Assembly: GCA_034769895.1 (NCBI GenBank)
Contig: CM068371.1
Coordinates: 399,729,469-399,793,468 of the forward strand
Origin: Magicicada septendecula
Taxonomy: Eukaryota > Arthropoda > Insecta > Hemiptera > Cicadidae
DNA length: 64,000 nt
Reading direction: 5' to 3'
Below are positions 45,571-57,939 of this stretch, piece by piece. Numbering within the stretch: position 1 is the first letter of the stretch; the number at the start of each line of letters is the position of its first letter. The notes below the pieces were generated by a model that made no database searches, had not been told where the DNA came from, and saw only the letters and a list, made by a program, of their open reading frames with translations. The position numbers and the translations under genes are program-made.

Positions 45571-46974
45571 TTAGTTCACAATAGTCTTCGTCAGCGTGAG
45601 ATACGTTACAATTTGACGACAACCTAGTAAGACTTTCAGAGTACGTACAGAAGCTTCTTTATAATATATACCACTAATTTTGAAACAAGTATTCTCATAA
45701 TCAACTACTTTATTTCTATACTTAGTGTTACGACATATAGTGACCTTATTATCTTTATCCAGATCCATGCTAGTGCTAAAGTGATGTTTATGGATCAGTG
45801 CTTTTGGCTGCTTTTTTAGGCACGCCGCTCCCACATGACATTTTACACATTTTTTTGATCAGCATCTACAGCTTCTGATACTGTAGGTGAGTACTTATTA
45901 TTATTCTCTACGTTTTTAACTTCATTAATGGATTGGATTCTCTTAGGTTTCCCTGTAAATTTGTTTTTATCATCCCCCGAGGTTTATCTTTATTAAACGC
46001 TGTATCCAATTTATATGATGGCTTAGGAGTGTCAGATGTGTACTGAACTTCTGCTGAAGGCATTACATCCTCCCATTGTGTCAACATGTTTAATAATGCT
46101 TCACGTGTATTTATCCCTTGTGTTAATATGGCTGTATGGATATTTACATCAAAATGATAGCTTAATTTATGGACTAATTCTGCCTCTGATAGTTCCGGTC
46201 TAAGATGTTTAACTCTAGTGATTTCTTTTATTACATTGCTCACGTTTGAGTTTTCCGGGAGTAAATCTGCCAAACTCGAGCCTATCTCGGACTCTGCATT
46301 GTACATGTTCGTTCCAATACTGATTCTCAAAGCATTTAATAAATTCGTCATACGTCTTAATATTATCACGAACTATAGAGTACCATAATGCTGCAGAACC
46401 ATTCAGTTTACGCACAACCCATTCAATTTTATCCGAGTCATTTAATTGGTCACCCACGGAGTCCATCCCATGTTCACAATCTCGTATAAATTGAATCGGA
46501 TTTCCATCACCCCAAAGTTTAGGTTGGTTACTAGTGTCTTCAGTGTGTTTGTAGAAACATATGGTGGGGTTTACACGACCTACTACATCTCTTTTAACTT
46601 GATTAATTCTTTCATCTATTTTCCGTTCTAACTCTGTCTTCTGTTGGTTTATTAGTTGTGTATTAGATTGTATGCGGTCTTGACAACTTTTAATGGTATT
46701 ATGTTGTTCTGTAAATCGGGTGTCCACATGGTCATGTAATTGATCAATGCACGATAACAGCTCAGTTCTTGTTTTTGATTTGGGTTTTATATAGGTCCAT
46801 GTGTTCTGTTAACGATTTATAAATTTTGGTGTTTTCTGCTTGGATGACATTTTTAAATTCAGCTTTAAGTTCATAATTATTTTTTAGCAATACATCTTTA
46901 CGTTGTTCGTCACGCTTTTTATTTTCGGCATCGCGTTTTTGCATTTCAGCTTTAAGTTCATTATTATTTTTCAT
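45571..46974 (-). pseudogene. E6 Gag (coiled coil plus capsid), broken
   Basis: Pieces 46974-46762, 46727-46215, 46369-45908 and 45834-45571 read as one Gag with several frame breaks. N-terminal coiled coil (NNNELKAEMQKRDAENKKRD); capsid with LWGDGNPIQFIRDCEHGMD, KLNGSAALWYSIVRD and FENQYWNEHVQCRVRDRL. The arrangement (FI..., GSA.W, YW.E..Q) matches E2 Gag. The last piece contains CFKI-type residues but no clear CCHC or RanBP2 finger. Confidence 0.8.
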
Positions 46975-47268
46975 TAATCCTGCACCATACGCGCAATGTC
47001 AGCCTGATCTTCCATTTTTTTTTTTTAATTGATAAATTTTGTTATTAATGTTCTTATTTATGCAGTTTATTACAATAAATATTATTAATTAGCACTAGCC
47101 TTTTGTGAATAATTATAACTAATAATAATACTAATTGTCCTAAATTAACACACACCTAAATACAGTTCTTAATCTAATATATAATTTTCCAATAATTGTA
47201 TAATTCACTAATTTCGCAGTCTATAAATACTGGTAAAATTTTTACTTTACTGGCCTAACTTATTCAAT

Positions 47269-47288
47269 GCCCCAAGTTGCAGGCGCCA
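47269..47288 (-). other. E6 primer-binding site
   Basis: Minus TGGCGCCTGCAACTTGGGGC; close to the tRNA-Lys1,2 site TGGCGCCCAACGTGGGGC with two extra bases. Lies 5 bases from the LTR end. Confidence 0.7.
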
Positions 47289-47293
47289 TTTTC

Positions 47294-48317
47294 TGCAAGG
47301 TATCAGGTAGTTAGCTGACCAAACTTGCAAAGATGATGCTCAATTAGTGATTTAATACATTTATTGACCTTTTTCCAACATGATTGCATTAATTTTTTTT
47401 TTTTAATACAAAGATACTTGTATTGAAAGAAAAGTTCAAAAGTTTTCTTTTAAAGTTTTTTTTTTATTATTTTAAAACAAATTTAGTTCTTAGAATTGCT
47501 TTCCTGAATTGATGTCTTCCTGGTTGTCCTGGTAGAATATCTCGTTTCCGGTCTCCAGCGATCCGTCGTCTGTGTCCTACGCTCCAGGAATCGCTCCATG
47601 TCTCGGTGTCCGCCTCAGCCGCCTCGGTCAGCAATCGAACTTCAGCAACGGTAGCAGAAAATCTCGTACTCCGGGCTTAACCTCTCTGCCAAAACTCGCA
47701 GCTCCCTCGATGTCTACGGGCCCCAAGAACTGCCTGGAATGGGTGTTGGACTATGCGAGGAACTCTCTCTGCAACCGCTCTCGACGAGTGCTACATGAAG
47801 ACTCCCCTCTCTTCCTAAACTGAAACCGCATCGTTATAAGGTGACGTCACGGTCGTCCTGCACATAGACATATTTCCTATACAACACATGTTAAATGTAG
47901 GAATATTCTGGAAATGCCACGTGCTTAAGACTGGACCTCCTTTTTCCCGATTTTTCTAGAACATAAGTTTTCACTTACATTTGAATCAATTAAATTGACC
48001 TTTTAATATTTTGTAATTGCAATAATTGTAACTCATATGCACGTCGACATGCACAACTTGTTGCATGTTTACCAATTGGCTAATTGCAACACTGTTCACA
48101 CCTCCTTCTGATACGCGCACAACACAACACTTCCCTCAAGCACCATACTACAGGTCCATAGTCTTTATATTGTCTTACAACTAATTTATAGTATTATTCT
48201 TAATTTATAAACAATACATTTTATGTCAATCACGCCCTAATTGTCCCGGACACCAAATACGGATGGTCATAATTATGCTTCATGCATTCACATATGGTGT
48301 GAATGTCTGTCACATTG
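47294..48317 (-). repeat. E6 5' LTR
   Basis: Near-identical to 40636-41663; diverges after CACATTG at its right end. Confidence 0.88.
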
Positions 48318-51279
48318 TGTTGTATACATATATATATTGTAACTCACGCGATTATTGTTTATTTAAAACCCCTCGTTGTTCACCAATTATGAAACACCCT
48401 CTTATCCATGTTATTTTATTATAAGATAATTTTATTTATGCCCTTAATTGTTAAATACAAGCCCCACGCTGCAAGCCAAATCTATAACGCCCTATTATTC
48501 GGTTCAAATATTACTGACTTATATAATAAAACTTGGGATTACCTGGTTAAAATCATTGATGTCTTGGGCGCCAATTTGTAATAATGATTACAAATATATT
48601 TTGTGTTGTAACTGTCTTTACTTACTGGCAATGGTTTAGTTAATTGATGGTTTACTTCTTAAATGATTTTCTGGTTACTTCTTCTCTGGTTGGGTAATAC
48701 GATTCACTCAGATTAATTATAAATTAAATAGGTTGGTCAGTTTATTAAAATAATTAGAATTAGGCCCTGTGTTCACTGGTATGTATTTAGGATGTTCTTT
48801 CTTTTATTCTATTTTTTAATTACTTGTGATATTAAAAAATTTGTATTAATGATTATTAGTGAGTTTCATCTAATCTATTCTCTTTATCTTATCTGAGTTC
48901 ACTGACCTAGTTGACTCATTTAAATAGCACGGTTTGTGCCAACATAAGTGCTGCCAACTTATTCATCTGGAGTTGAAGTAAACACTAATGTTCAAAAAGT
49001 TGATTATAAAATGTTAATTATTATAAAATAATATGTCATACACCATTAATTCCTCAGTTTTTCTTTTATTTTCTTTTAAAATTTTACTCTTCTACCATTA
49101 AAATGAAGAACATTTCTCTTAATAGGAATTAACCAGGCTTGTTGTATTGATAGCTCAACAGTTGGTAGCATGAGTTCAAAAATCTCAGAGATGTAGGCTA
49201 TGTTTACTTTTTGAAATTGTAACCCTTATGAGTTCTATTGACCACAATAATTAACAAAAAATGCCTTTTTTGAAGAACAAAACATTACAATTTATAATCA
49301 AATATGTTATTATGAAACAATAACTTAAAATCTAAAGTGACGAACAGTTCGTAATTCAGACAGTGTCCGATGTTGGTGTTAATCTAGTTTGGCTAAGTTA
49401 TACTAAAACAAAATACAATAGTTAAAATGTAATAATATTACTAGTGTTAGTGTTTATCTATAGTGATAATATAAACATAAGTTCCCAAGTGTCTATTATC
49501 AGTTACTATGTGATCGTGATCATTAATTATTAAGTTCGTTATAAATTCTCAAAATAAACACTATACTTTCCTTTCCTTTACATTTTCGTTAGAATTCACT
49601 TTTATTAATGATTCACTGTAATGTCCTTTAATGATTAACACCACTTCACTAGGCTTGACGTTCACTATTGGGTTACGTTCCCCTTTGTAGTTTAGACTGG
49701 TTTGTTTACACTGCACATAACCTCAATCAGGATCAAGACTTTGGTGACAAGACTATTTACATTTTTTCGTATCACAGAGGAGGCGTTCTTTACTATATGA
49801 TGACCGGCAAAAGACTGATGCGTTGCCGTTGCATTATGGGTTAATTCACCTGACCGGTGAAGGATTCTGATTGGTTGAATTATTAAACATTTTCGTTTTT
49901 AATGACAAAAATTCTGTTTTCTGGTTGATGCTCATCAACCGACGCCAAGTTAAGTATCCCTTTTTTGATCAAATACATTAAAAAACTTAAAACACACATA
50001 TCTTCCTTATGCTACTCACAATTAAAAATATATTACTACCATTAATCAGGATTATTTATGCTGATCATTTTGAGACCTTTTAAGGCATGGTTCTGTTCAG
50101 TAATAATAAAATAACAATTTTCACAGATTAATTTAGTCTAGTATTCTTTATAAAATATTAATTTTTCTGTTCCATCACTTAATTCTTAGTTGTAGAATTG
50201 GTTTTACTTTAACATTATATGGTTTAACAATAGTAATAATAATTATAAATATCAATTTATTATAAAAACTTAGTATTGCCATCTAGGCCTACTCATGTCC
50301 ATGCTCATTGGTACCTTAATTCCTTTCTCAAACTAAAATTACTTAATTCTACTACAAAGTAACAACTCTCAATTATCACTTATGATCTACTTGAACTTTG
50401 ACAATATATTTTATACTTCACTACAAGCTTTTTTCCTTGTACTGTCCATTATAAACTTCCACATTAGCTATATGAAATGTTTGTCAAAGCTGACAACTTA
50501 TTATTTACATTATGCCTGGTCAATTCTTGACATTTCTCATTATTACCTTCTTACTCTACTAACATATATTCTATTATAATCTGTACTATCTCATTTAACA
50601 GGTTTTATTTACATAAACTGTTAGCATTTTTCCTACCCAGTACATGTAGGCTTCTGTCTCATCAGTTTCTTACTATTTATATTATTACTTAGTTTCTAAA
50701 CATCAATAGTTAATTATACTTGTCTTATTTATTATTTTGTTTGTTGTTCATACTTTTTATCCTGAAACAATTTATCTTACTTTCTTCTTTATTTCTTTGT
50801 CTTGCTTTAACATAGACATATGGTGCATAACCTAACTTTCATTATAACACTTTTACATACTATTAAAACTGTTATTATTCACTTATTTTATACTAATCAT
50901 TCTCTGAATGGTTTTAGTGACTTGATTCACACTCAGATATGATTATTCTCTGACTATTTATTTCTTTTACTTCAAATTTTATCTAGTTCATACATTTTCC
51001 TGATTGGTAAACCATTTAAGTTCTACTGTATATAGGCTTTCACCTATTTTTTTACGTTACATATGCGTTTACTATAGTTATTTATTATTAATTTCCAGAT
51101 AATCATATTTGGTATTTTGGTCTTATTATTTTATTTCATGTTCATCTCAACTTTACTATTTAACACATATCTTACATTATACAGGTTCCTTACTTAATTA
51201 TTATTCTGTTCTTCATTATTAGGATAAGATAAGTTAGGTTAGGGTATATTCTTTATGTAGAAGGAAACATCATGTTACA
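48318..51279. other. AT-rich block with an isolated LTR/primer-site candidate
   Basis: At 48561-48573 the minus strand reads TGGCGCCCAAGAC, a tRNA-Lys-type primer site preceded by ATTACAAAT, an LTR-like end (window TGTAATAATG at 48577). This would make 48577 to about 49.9 kb a minus-strand LTR with its interior cut by E6, but no second copy is present. From about 49,980 to 51,250 the plus strand is very poor in G. No gene recognised. Confidence 0.35.
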
Positions 51280-51445
51280 ATATATATATATATTTTCTAT
51301 ATAAGTAACTCGACGTTTCTAGAAGTAATTATATAAATTTGTGATGTTATTCAATTTCTTTCTTCTGCAAGTAGCATAATTCGTTATTATAAAAAGAATA
51401 TACGAATTATACTACTTGCAGAAGAAAGAAATTGAATAACATCAC
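51280..51445. repeat. Inverted-repeat element with 43-bp palindrome
   Basis: 51341-51383 and 51403-51445 are near-perfect inverted repeats (GTGATGTTATTCAATTTC ... GAAATTGAATAACATCAC) around a 19-bp spacer. 51280-51393 is also the reverse complement of 40508-40635. A foldback or MITE terminus. Confidence 0.65.
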
Positions 51446-52201
51446 ACACAAAAATATATATACAGTATATTACAACGATACATAACATAAATTTGATATA
51501 CTGTAATTTATGTGGCCCCACGTTCTTTGGGACCCAAAATTATACAATGATACCTTTTGTATATGCAGGTTGTAAATACAGTGAAACTTCGCTAATTCGG
51601 ACTAATGCGGACCAAGCTCAGTCCAAATTACTGAAAGTCCGAATTATAGAACATTACGAACTGATCGCAAGTTTTTGTGTGTCTATTGGTTACCAATAGC
51701 AGACAATATAAAAGAAATCATTCTGAAACCCAATTTGAATCTACAAGGGGTCTACTGCATGTTCTTGTGAAAAATACTGTATTTAATACTCTATTAATTA
51801 GTAGTAGAAGAGGTATAAAATAAGAAATAACGTACAGTACCTGTTTGTGATGTTTACTAAAAAATTCGATTCAGTTTTATACTGTAGTACGTAACTTACA
51901 TACAAAACAAAACTTAAATACAGTACTTAAATACAAAACACTCTATTTTCACTGCACAGTACGTATTCTAGCAAGCCTACAGCTTTTAAAAAAAAATCAC
52001 TAACTTTTTTCTGCATGTATTTTGTTTTTAGCTGTTTCCTCACAAAATCCTGTTTCATTTCACTAAAAAAAAAAATTGCTTAAGTCAGAGTTTGCAGGCA
52101 TTTCTACAAACTTCAACAAGGATTGTACGTTTTTTATTGCATCACTTATTTTAACATTCTCACTTTCTTCGTGATCGTTTTCTTCCTCATTGTCATCATC
52201 A

Positions 52202-53852
52202 TCACCATTTTGATCGTCTGTCATCAGTCTTAGTTTGGCGACCTTCTATAGTAGCAGCTATTTCTTCTTCGGACTGCACAATGTACCCTACCTCACCAGC
52301 ATCTTCATCCAGCCACTCTCGAATATTTTCCGTGTTTGTCTCAGGTTCTCCTGGATTTTCTAAAATATCTCTGTAATCATCTTCTTCAATTCCATTAAAA
52401 TCCTCTTCTTCGTTATCTTCAGGGTTAAGAAGTTTTTTCCAAGAATTAGCAATCGTCGTGGCTTTCACCTCCTTCCAACTTGAACCCCAGTTAAATAAAG
52501 CATTTTTTATGTTGTAATTTTTCATATTGATTAAAGTCTGTTCACCTAAACTGGTACTGCAACCCTCTTCATCTTCAAAAAATATGAGACAGTCTTGTAG
52601 CTGTTTCTTTCTGTACAGCCGTTTGCAACTATAGATTACTCCTTGGTCCATTGGTTGTATTCTTCGTATTGTTTAAATTAGCAGCCATCCTTACTATTTC
52701 TTTTATGAATTTGCTTACTGCTATAATTTTTTATTGTTCGACTAAGCTTTTCGTCATTACTGACATCTTCAGGTCTTAAACAACCTGTTGTTTAAGACCT
52801 GAAGATGTCAGTAATGACGAAAAGCTTAGTCGAACAATAAAAAATTATAGCAGTTAGCAAATTCATAAAAGAAACATTGGTTGTATTAGTGCCGATGTAT
52901 TAGGAGGCATGAATAGACATTTTATTTTTCCATTATCACTTCGTAAAATGTCCTCTGCAGGAAGCACTGGAGCATTGTCCAATAACAACACTGCTTTAAC
53001 TTCTTCCCTAGCAACATTTGTTTCTTCCATCTGAAATGTGACTGATCGAATAAAATTGTTATGAAACCAAGAACTGAAAATTTCACAGCTGAACCACGCG
53101 TTTCTGTGAGCTTTATAAATCACAGGAAGATCAGTCTCGTTTATGTTCTTCATTGCTCTTGGGTTTTTAGATTTTCCTACAACGACAGATTTTAATTCAT
53201 GCGTACCATCGCAATTGGCACACAGTAATGCATTTTATTTATTTTATGTCCAGGTGTCTGGGTTTCTTTTTTACTCAATTGTGTATTTTTTGGCATTGCC
53301 TTCCAAATGGTAAAATCCCGTCTCATCAGCATTGTAGATTTGCTACGGTTCAAGTTCATTATCATTAATAATCTTTTGTAATTTATCCTTATATGGTTGA
53401 ACAGCTTCATGATCTGCACTTAAAAGTTCTCCACAAATCGATCGGTTTGCTATGCCATGTCGATTTCTAAATCTAAACAACCACCCTGTACTTGCCTTAA
53501 AATCTTGGTTTTGAAATCGAGTAGCAAAACGTTCAGCACCAGTCTGCAATTCTATCCCACGGATCGGTACACCAGCAGCTCGTTGTTGTTTATACCACGT
53601 CCAAACAGCTTCGTCAATGTCAGACTTTTTGGCAGGAGTCACCCGTTTTCGCTTAGTTTCACTGGCACTACCAAAGTCTCTATTCAATGAAAAATTTGTA
53701 ATTGCTGATCTGCTTTTTTTAATATCGCAAAATGTCGATTTACTGATACCAAAATCGCGTAAAACACTCTGAACCGAATCACCTTTGTCAATACATTTTA
53801 AAACTATCTTTTGTTCTATCGTAAGCGATTTATACGAACCACGTTTACTCAT
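52202..53852 (-). pseudogene. pogo/Tigger transposase, interrupted
   Basis: The start at 53852 gives an N-terminal Psq-type helix-turn-helix (EQKIVLKCIDKGDSVQSVL, FGISKSTF), then a CENP-B/Tc5-type domain (WLFRFRNRHGIANRSICGE). A TAG at 53343 falls just before the first catalytic segment QIYNADETGF, and a frameshift follows. The second catalytic segment is AVLLLDNAPVLPAE (ORF 53153-52863). The third, QPMDQG, is split by the insertion at 52662-52874, and the acidic C-terminal tail (DNEEEDFNGIEEDD) resumes at 52651-52202. Catalyses cut-and-paste at TA when intact. Confidence 0.92.
52662..52874. mobile_element. Palindromic foldback element, copy 1
   Basis: 213 bp with a 13-bp direct duplication CATTGGTTGTATT (52649-52661, 52875-52887). 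From 52697 to 52874 it folds into one hairpin with arms of about 85 bp (arm starts TTTCTTTTATGAATTTG, ends CAAATTCATAAAAGAAA) and a tiny loop. The first ~35 bp lack a partner on the right side, so the right arm appears truncated. Inserted in the Tigger transposase. Confidence 0.85.
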
Positions 53853-54217
53853 TTTTGAACACAGTAAAAGGTACGAACGCTATGGAGTCAAAACGTAAAG
53901 TGACTGGCTATGGGACAACGTTCACAATGATGACAAATGTGAAAGTCTGTATGAGTCATATCCGTTGTTATGAACTGTACATTACTGTTCAGAATTTCCA
54001 GGAAATGTATACGACACTGCTTTTCGTTATCGCTGACCTACAAATTAATAATCCCAGTTCATGGAAATACACTATGTACAGTATTTCCGGCCTTTCTCTT
54101 CTCAAGTAGGCTAAATCTACACTTGATTTTGAATTTTTACATATGTACGTATAAATTACAGTACTGAGAACCCCACTCCGAATTATAGAAATTCCGAATT
54201 AGCGAAGTTTCATTGTA

Positions 54218-54598
54218 ATTATACCAATACTAGGTGTAACTATACTAAGAGTAGTAACTTTATAAGTAGTTAAAATTTCATGTTTATTGTTTTAACAAGC
54301 ATTATAAATAAATAAACATTGTTAATAATCTCCGATCAAGATATCACTCATTATTAAGTTCATCTCTTAAGCTATACGGTGTTACATACATTTAAAACAC
54401 TCTTACCTCTAGACAAGTCAATAATCTTAGTCTAGACATTTATTCAAATTGATTTAATAAAGAAAAATAAAATTTAAATGTAATTAAGTTTTATTTTAAT
54501 TGAATTCATTTAACTCAGATCTGACCTCAGCTTGCTCAGTCTATATTGTTTACTCTTAGACTGGCATTTGTTTCATATTCAAAATTTAAATTATTCTT
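54218..54598. other. Spacer between Tigger and Sola-like elements
   Basis: AT-rich, no gene or repeat recognised. Confidence 0.5.
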
Positions 54599-54602
54599 TT
54601 CT

Positions 54603-55140
54603 GGGTCATTCCATGTCAAATCAACAAATGAAAGTATGATTTTCAACCTTACCCTCTTGGATTTAATTGAAATTAAGTATGCATGTAGTATTCATAAATA
54701 GTAACACAAATCAATTTTTTCACATTTTTCTTATGAAAGGTTACTGAGTAATGCGTGCTCAAAAATGTAAAAAAAAAAAAAAAAAATCAAATTTTTGACT
54801 TGCGCAACAATATTGATTTGTTCACAACTTGTGTTCTAATTAAGCTAGAACAATGACACTGAGTTCATTTGAAAGCTCTTTTAAAGGGCTTTCATATGAT
54901 ATAAAACATAATTAGTTGAAAATATATATACATATTTTTTATAAACACATCATTATTGAATTTACTGAATTTTGAAAAACTGTATTTTTAAAATTCTCAA
55001 AAAAATATATGTGAAAGATACTGTTTTCCTCTACATATTCTGAAAGTTTCAATTTGGGATGAGCATCGGATCACTATCAAAAGTAATTTTATGTTTATCA
55101 CGATTCTGTAAAACGTCATTCAGATCGGTGAATTATTATT
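54603..55140 (+). repeat. Left terminal inverted repeat of the Sola-like element
   Basis: Pairs with about 58546-59066 over its whole length with scattered differences, an A run at 54768-54786 being longer than its partner. Confidence 0.85.
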
Positions 55141-55313
55141 ATTGCTGTGTGTTATTGTATAGCTAAATGTGGACATCAAAATAAAATAGCTTATAATAGA
55201 TAGTAGACAAAAACAATATTTGCCTTATCAATGTTGAATTAACAAATACAAGTTGCAAACCTTTAAAAAAAATCAAGACAGCTGAATACCAGAGATAGGC
55301 CTAAATTCAGTTA

Positions 55314-55537
55314 TATTCTTCGTATTGTTTAAATTAGCAGCCATCCTTACTATTTCTTTTATGAATTTGCTAACTGCTATAATTTTTTTTTATTGTTCGA
55401 CTAAGCTTTTTGTCATTACTGACATCTTCAGGTCTTAAACAGCAGGTTGTTTAAGACCTGAAGATGTCAGTAATGACGAAAAGCTTAGTCGAACAATAAA
55501 AAAAATTATAGCAGTTAGCAAATTCATAAAGAAATAG
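55314..55537. mobile_element. Palindromic foldback element, copy 2
   Basis: Same sequence as 52662-52874, starting TATTCTTCGTATTG. Flanked by TAAATTCAGTTA (about 55303-55314 and 55538-55549), a 12-bp duplication. Hairpin arms 55353-55441 and 55446-55534. Lies between the left repeat and transposase of the Sola-like element. Confidence 0.8.
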
Positions 55538-55606
55538 TAAATTCAGTTAGTTATTAGTTCTTGTTACTTACTGAGAGGAGTCACATCAATCCAATTCATC
55601 ATGCTT

Positions 55607-57939
55607 CTAGCCAATCAGTTTGTTGCACATCACCATTTCTGCACGGGATAATGTATATGTTCGCCCTGTAGCAGTTTGAGGGTTCAAGATTGCCTTTACT
55701 TCCCTGCTGCTTACGGAAAGAATGTCTGCATGACTGGGGAATGTGAAAGATGTGGACGGTCCATGTGGATGTAAGAAGCTAACTGTGATTTCATCCTTTT
55801 CCTGATTTTTTCCAACTACGCAGGATAACCACCAGTGCCCATTATATTCACAAGCAATATATCCTTTGATGTCATCAAATGGTATTGGATCACTGTCAAC
55901 AGCCGTCACCAGTTCAATTTTGCTTTCATTAGAGTCCGAATACACTTTTGTTATTATTTTGTTCTTGCTTAGGGGAATAAAAGTGTGAAGTTTTTGTGTC
56001 CCTACAATTGTGCAGCATTTCTCAAATCTCTCTGCAAGTTTCAATTCTTCATTTTCATGATGTTCCATAGTAGCATACTTGAAATTGATCCCTTCTACAT
56101 TATCCTTGGCAAACACATAAAGTTGTTCGGGTGTCATGATTTGATCAGCGTATGGTCGTTGCAGACTTGCTCGAGCAGCCAGTCACTTGACTGTTCCACC
56201 AACACCATCACTAGCATCTTTACCATGAGAGGTGGCTGAAAAATGCCACTGGGCTTCAATATGGAAATCTTCTTCATGATAGCACAGGTTGATGAAGTTC
56301 TTTCTATTTTTATACTGAGCTGCCGCTCCGTCAGAGAAGTAATATATTTTACTTGGTTTTTTATTAAATTTTTTGGTCATAAAGTCAATCAAGTAGGACT
56401 GGAACAGACACACAGCAACAGTGTTATGTTTGAGGCATTCTGATATGATGTCAAGACTTGTGTGCTCAAGTTTGTCGCCATCCTTGTAATAAGCTACAAA
56501 GGGATGAATTGTTGCTTGTGTGTTGGTCCAATGGTACCTTGAACTTCATCCTGTACAACAAAGGTGTAATTCTCAGCAAAGTCACAAATCACCAAGAACT
56601 CACCTTCTTTAAGTTCATTTTTCAATCTTTTTTGGAAGGTTGATTGTTGACTGGCCACAAAGGAATGTCATGTTAATGATTTTAATTTGTCAAAAAAAGA
56701 ATCAATAAAGTTGTCGGAAGATTTTGTCACTGTTTCTAGAGATGTACGATCAACAAAGACCCATTGTTTGTAAGTTATCTGGTCAATATCATTAGTATCC
56801 AACAATTCTTGTAAATACTTTTTAAGTGTTTCTGGTCCTGGACAGAATTGACATTCACCAAAGTGGCAAGCAGGTAATGATGGGTTACACACAACTCTTG
56901 CAATGCAGTCTTTGTAGGTTGATATTGGACTATCATCATTCATTGTCAGCTGAGGAATGTTACACCCAGTCAGCATAAGTTTGAAGTTTTGGTGAGTAGT
57001 ACACACACAAACACTACGTGTACCACTACTTCCAGCTAAAATAGAATTTTTGGGACGTAGCTCTGCAAACTTTGAAAACCCAATGCGAAGCCCTGGATAG
57101 TTGTCTTTGAAGTAAGCATAAATTTCTTTCAAATTACTTAAAACTAATCGTTTTTGCACTTGAATTTTATCTCCATCAACTCTTATGAGCACAAAATCTT
57201 TTTTCCCAGGCATTGGCCTGCTTACTCATCAGAACAATAAAAGTTTTTTACAAAATCAGCAGTCGTTTGATTAAGAGTCTTGCCAGGTTTTGGATTGGGA
57301 GAAGACAAAATACCCTTGGCCTTCACCAAATCTTTTACTTTTCTAGCCATGTAGGTTGTTATGTTAAATTCCTCTTGAAGCTTCTTAACATTCCAGATTT
57401 TAGGTAAAATGGTGAGAATTTCCATCTGTTTACTTCGAGGTGTGCAAGTACTAAATTCTCTTTCAGCTGAACGATCATCTCTGATTCTGAATGATCATCT
57501 AACTCTTCTTCACCAGAAGGCAGCAACAATACTTTTCTTTGGATTGCTGAAGTTACTTTTATAGTTTTTTCTTAGGATACTTTGCCTCACATAGTCGTTT
57601 TTTCTTAATTGGCGATTCACCAACAGACTGCAAAGAAGCATTCAAAGTTTCTAGGGCTGCACTTGCAGCAACGTCTTGTTCATCACTACAACTTAACATC
57701 TTTTCACTTTTTTGTTTGACCTCAGAACACGCTAGATCGTCATCGTTTTCTGTGCTAGACGTATTAGAAAGTTCTACTTGTGAAATTTTTTTCTGGCACT
57801 TGTCACATACTTTCTGACTTAATGTTAGGAAAGGTTTTCTTTCTATCATCCATTGGGAAACAGGACGCAAGTTTTTCTTATAGTTATTGCGACCCTTTTC
57901 ATTAAAAGGATTACAGCACAAAGCTGAAATTTTAGGCAT
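55607..57939 (-). pseudogene. Sola-like transposase, frameshifted
   Basis: Pieces in order: 57939-57559 (N-terminus, with CDKCQKK zinc-like pair), 57425-57222, 57213-56668 (CNPSLPACHFGECQFCPGP), about 56660-56460, 56413-56183 and 56137-55607. Likely catalytic segments: VICDFAENYTFVVQDEVQG (near 56600-56545), YYFSDGAAAQYKNRKNF (about 56335) and HFSATSHGKDASDGVGGTVK just before 56183. The C-terminal domain has NGHWWLSCVVG. It lacks an intact frame: at least three frame changes and a stop at 56183. It would cut and join the ends of the transposon. Confidence 0.75.

Larger units (their letters stand above)
40636..48317 (-). mobile_element. E6: LTR retrotransposon with gag and protease, polymerase missing
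   Basis: LTRs 40636-41663 and 47294-48317 in direct orientation. Primer site at 47269-47288 (minus TGGCGCCTGCAACTTGGGGC) sits inside the right LTR, so transcription runs leftwards. Gag is at 46974-45571 and protease at about 42590-42037. Only about 370 bp separate protease and 3' LTR, so RT, RNase H and integrase are deleted. About 3 kb of AT-rich DNA interrupts gag-protease. No clear target duplication, perhaps because the target was (TA)n. Confidence 0.85.
51579..54215 (-). mobile_element. pogo/Tigger DNA transposon
   Basis: Terminal inverted repeats CAGTGAAACTTCGCTAATTC at 51579 and CAATGAAACTTCGCTAATTC read inward from 54215, flanked by TA (51577-51578, 54216-54217), the pogo-group target. 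A further TCCGAATTATAG repeat lies near each end. It encodes one broken transposase on the minus strand. A palindromic element sits in the coding region at 52662-52874. Confidence 0.93.
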
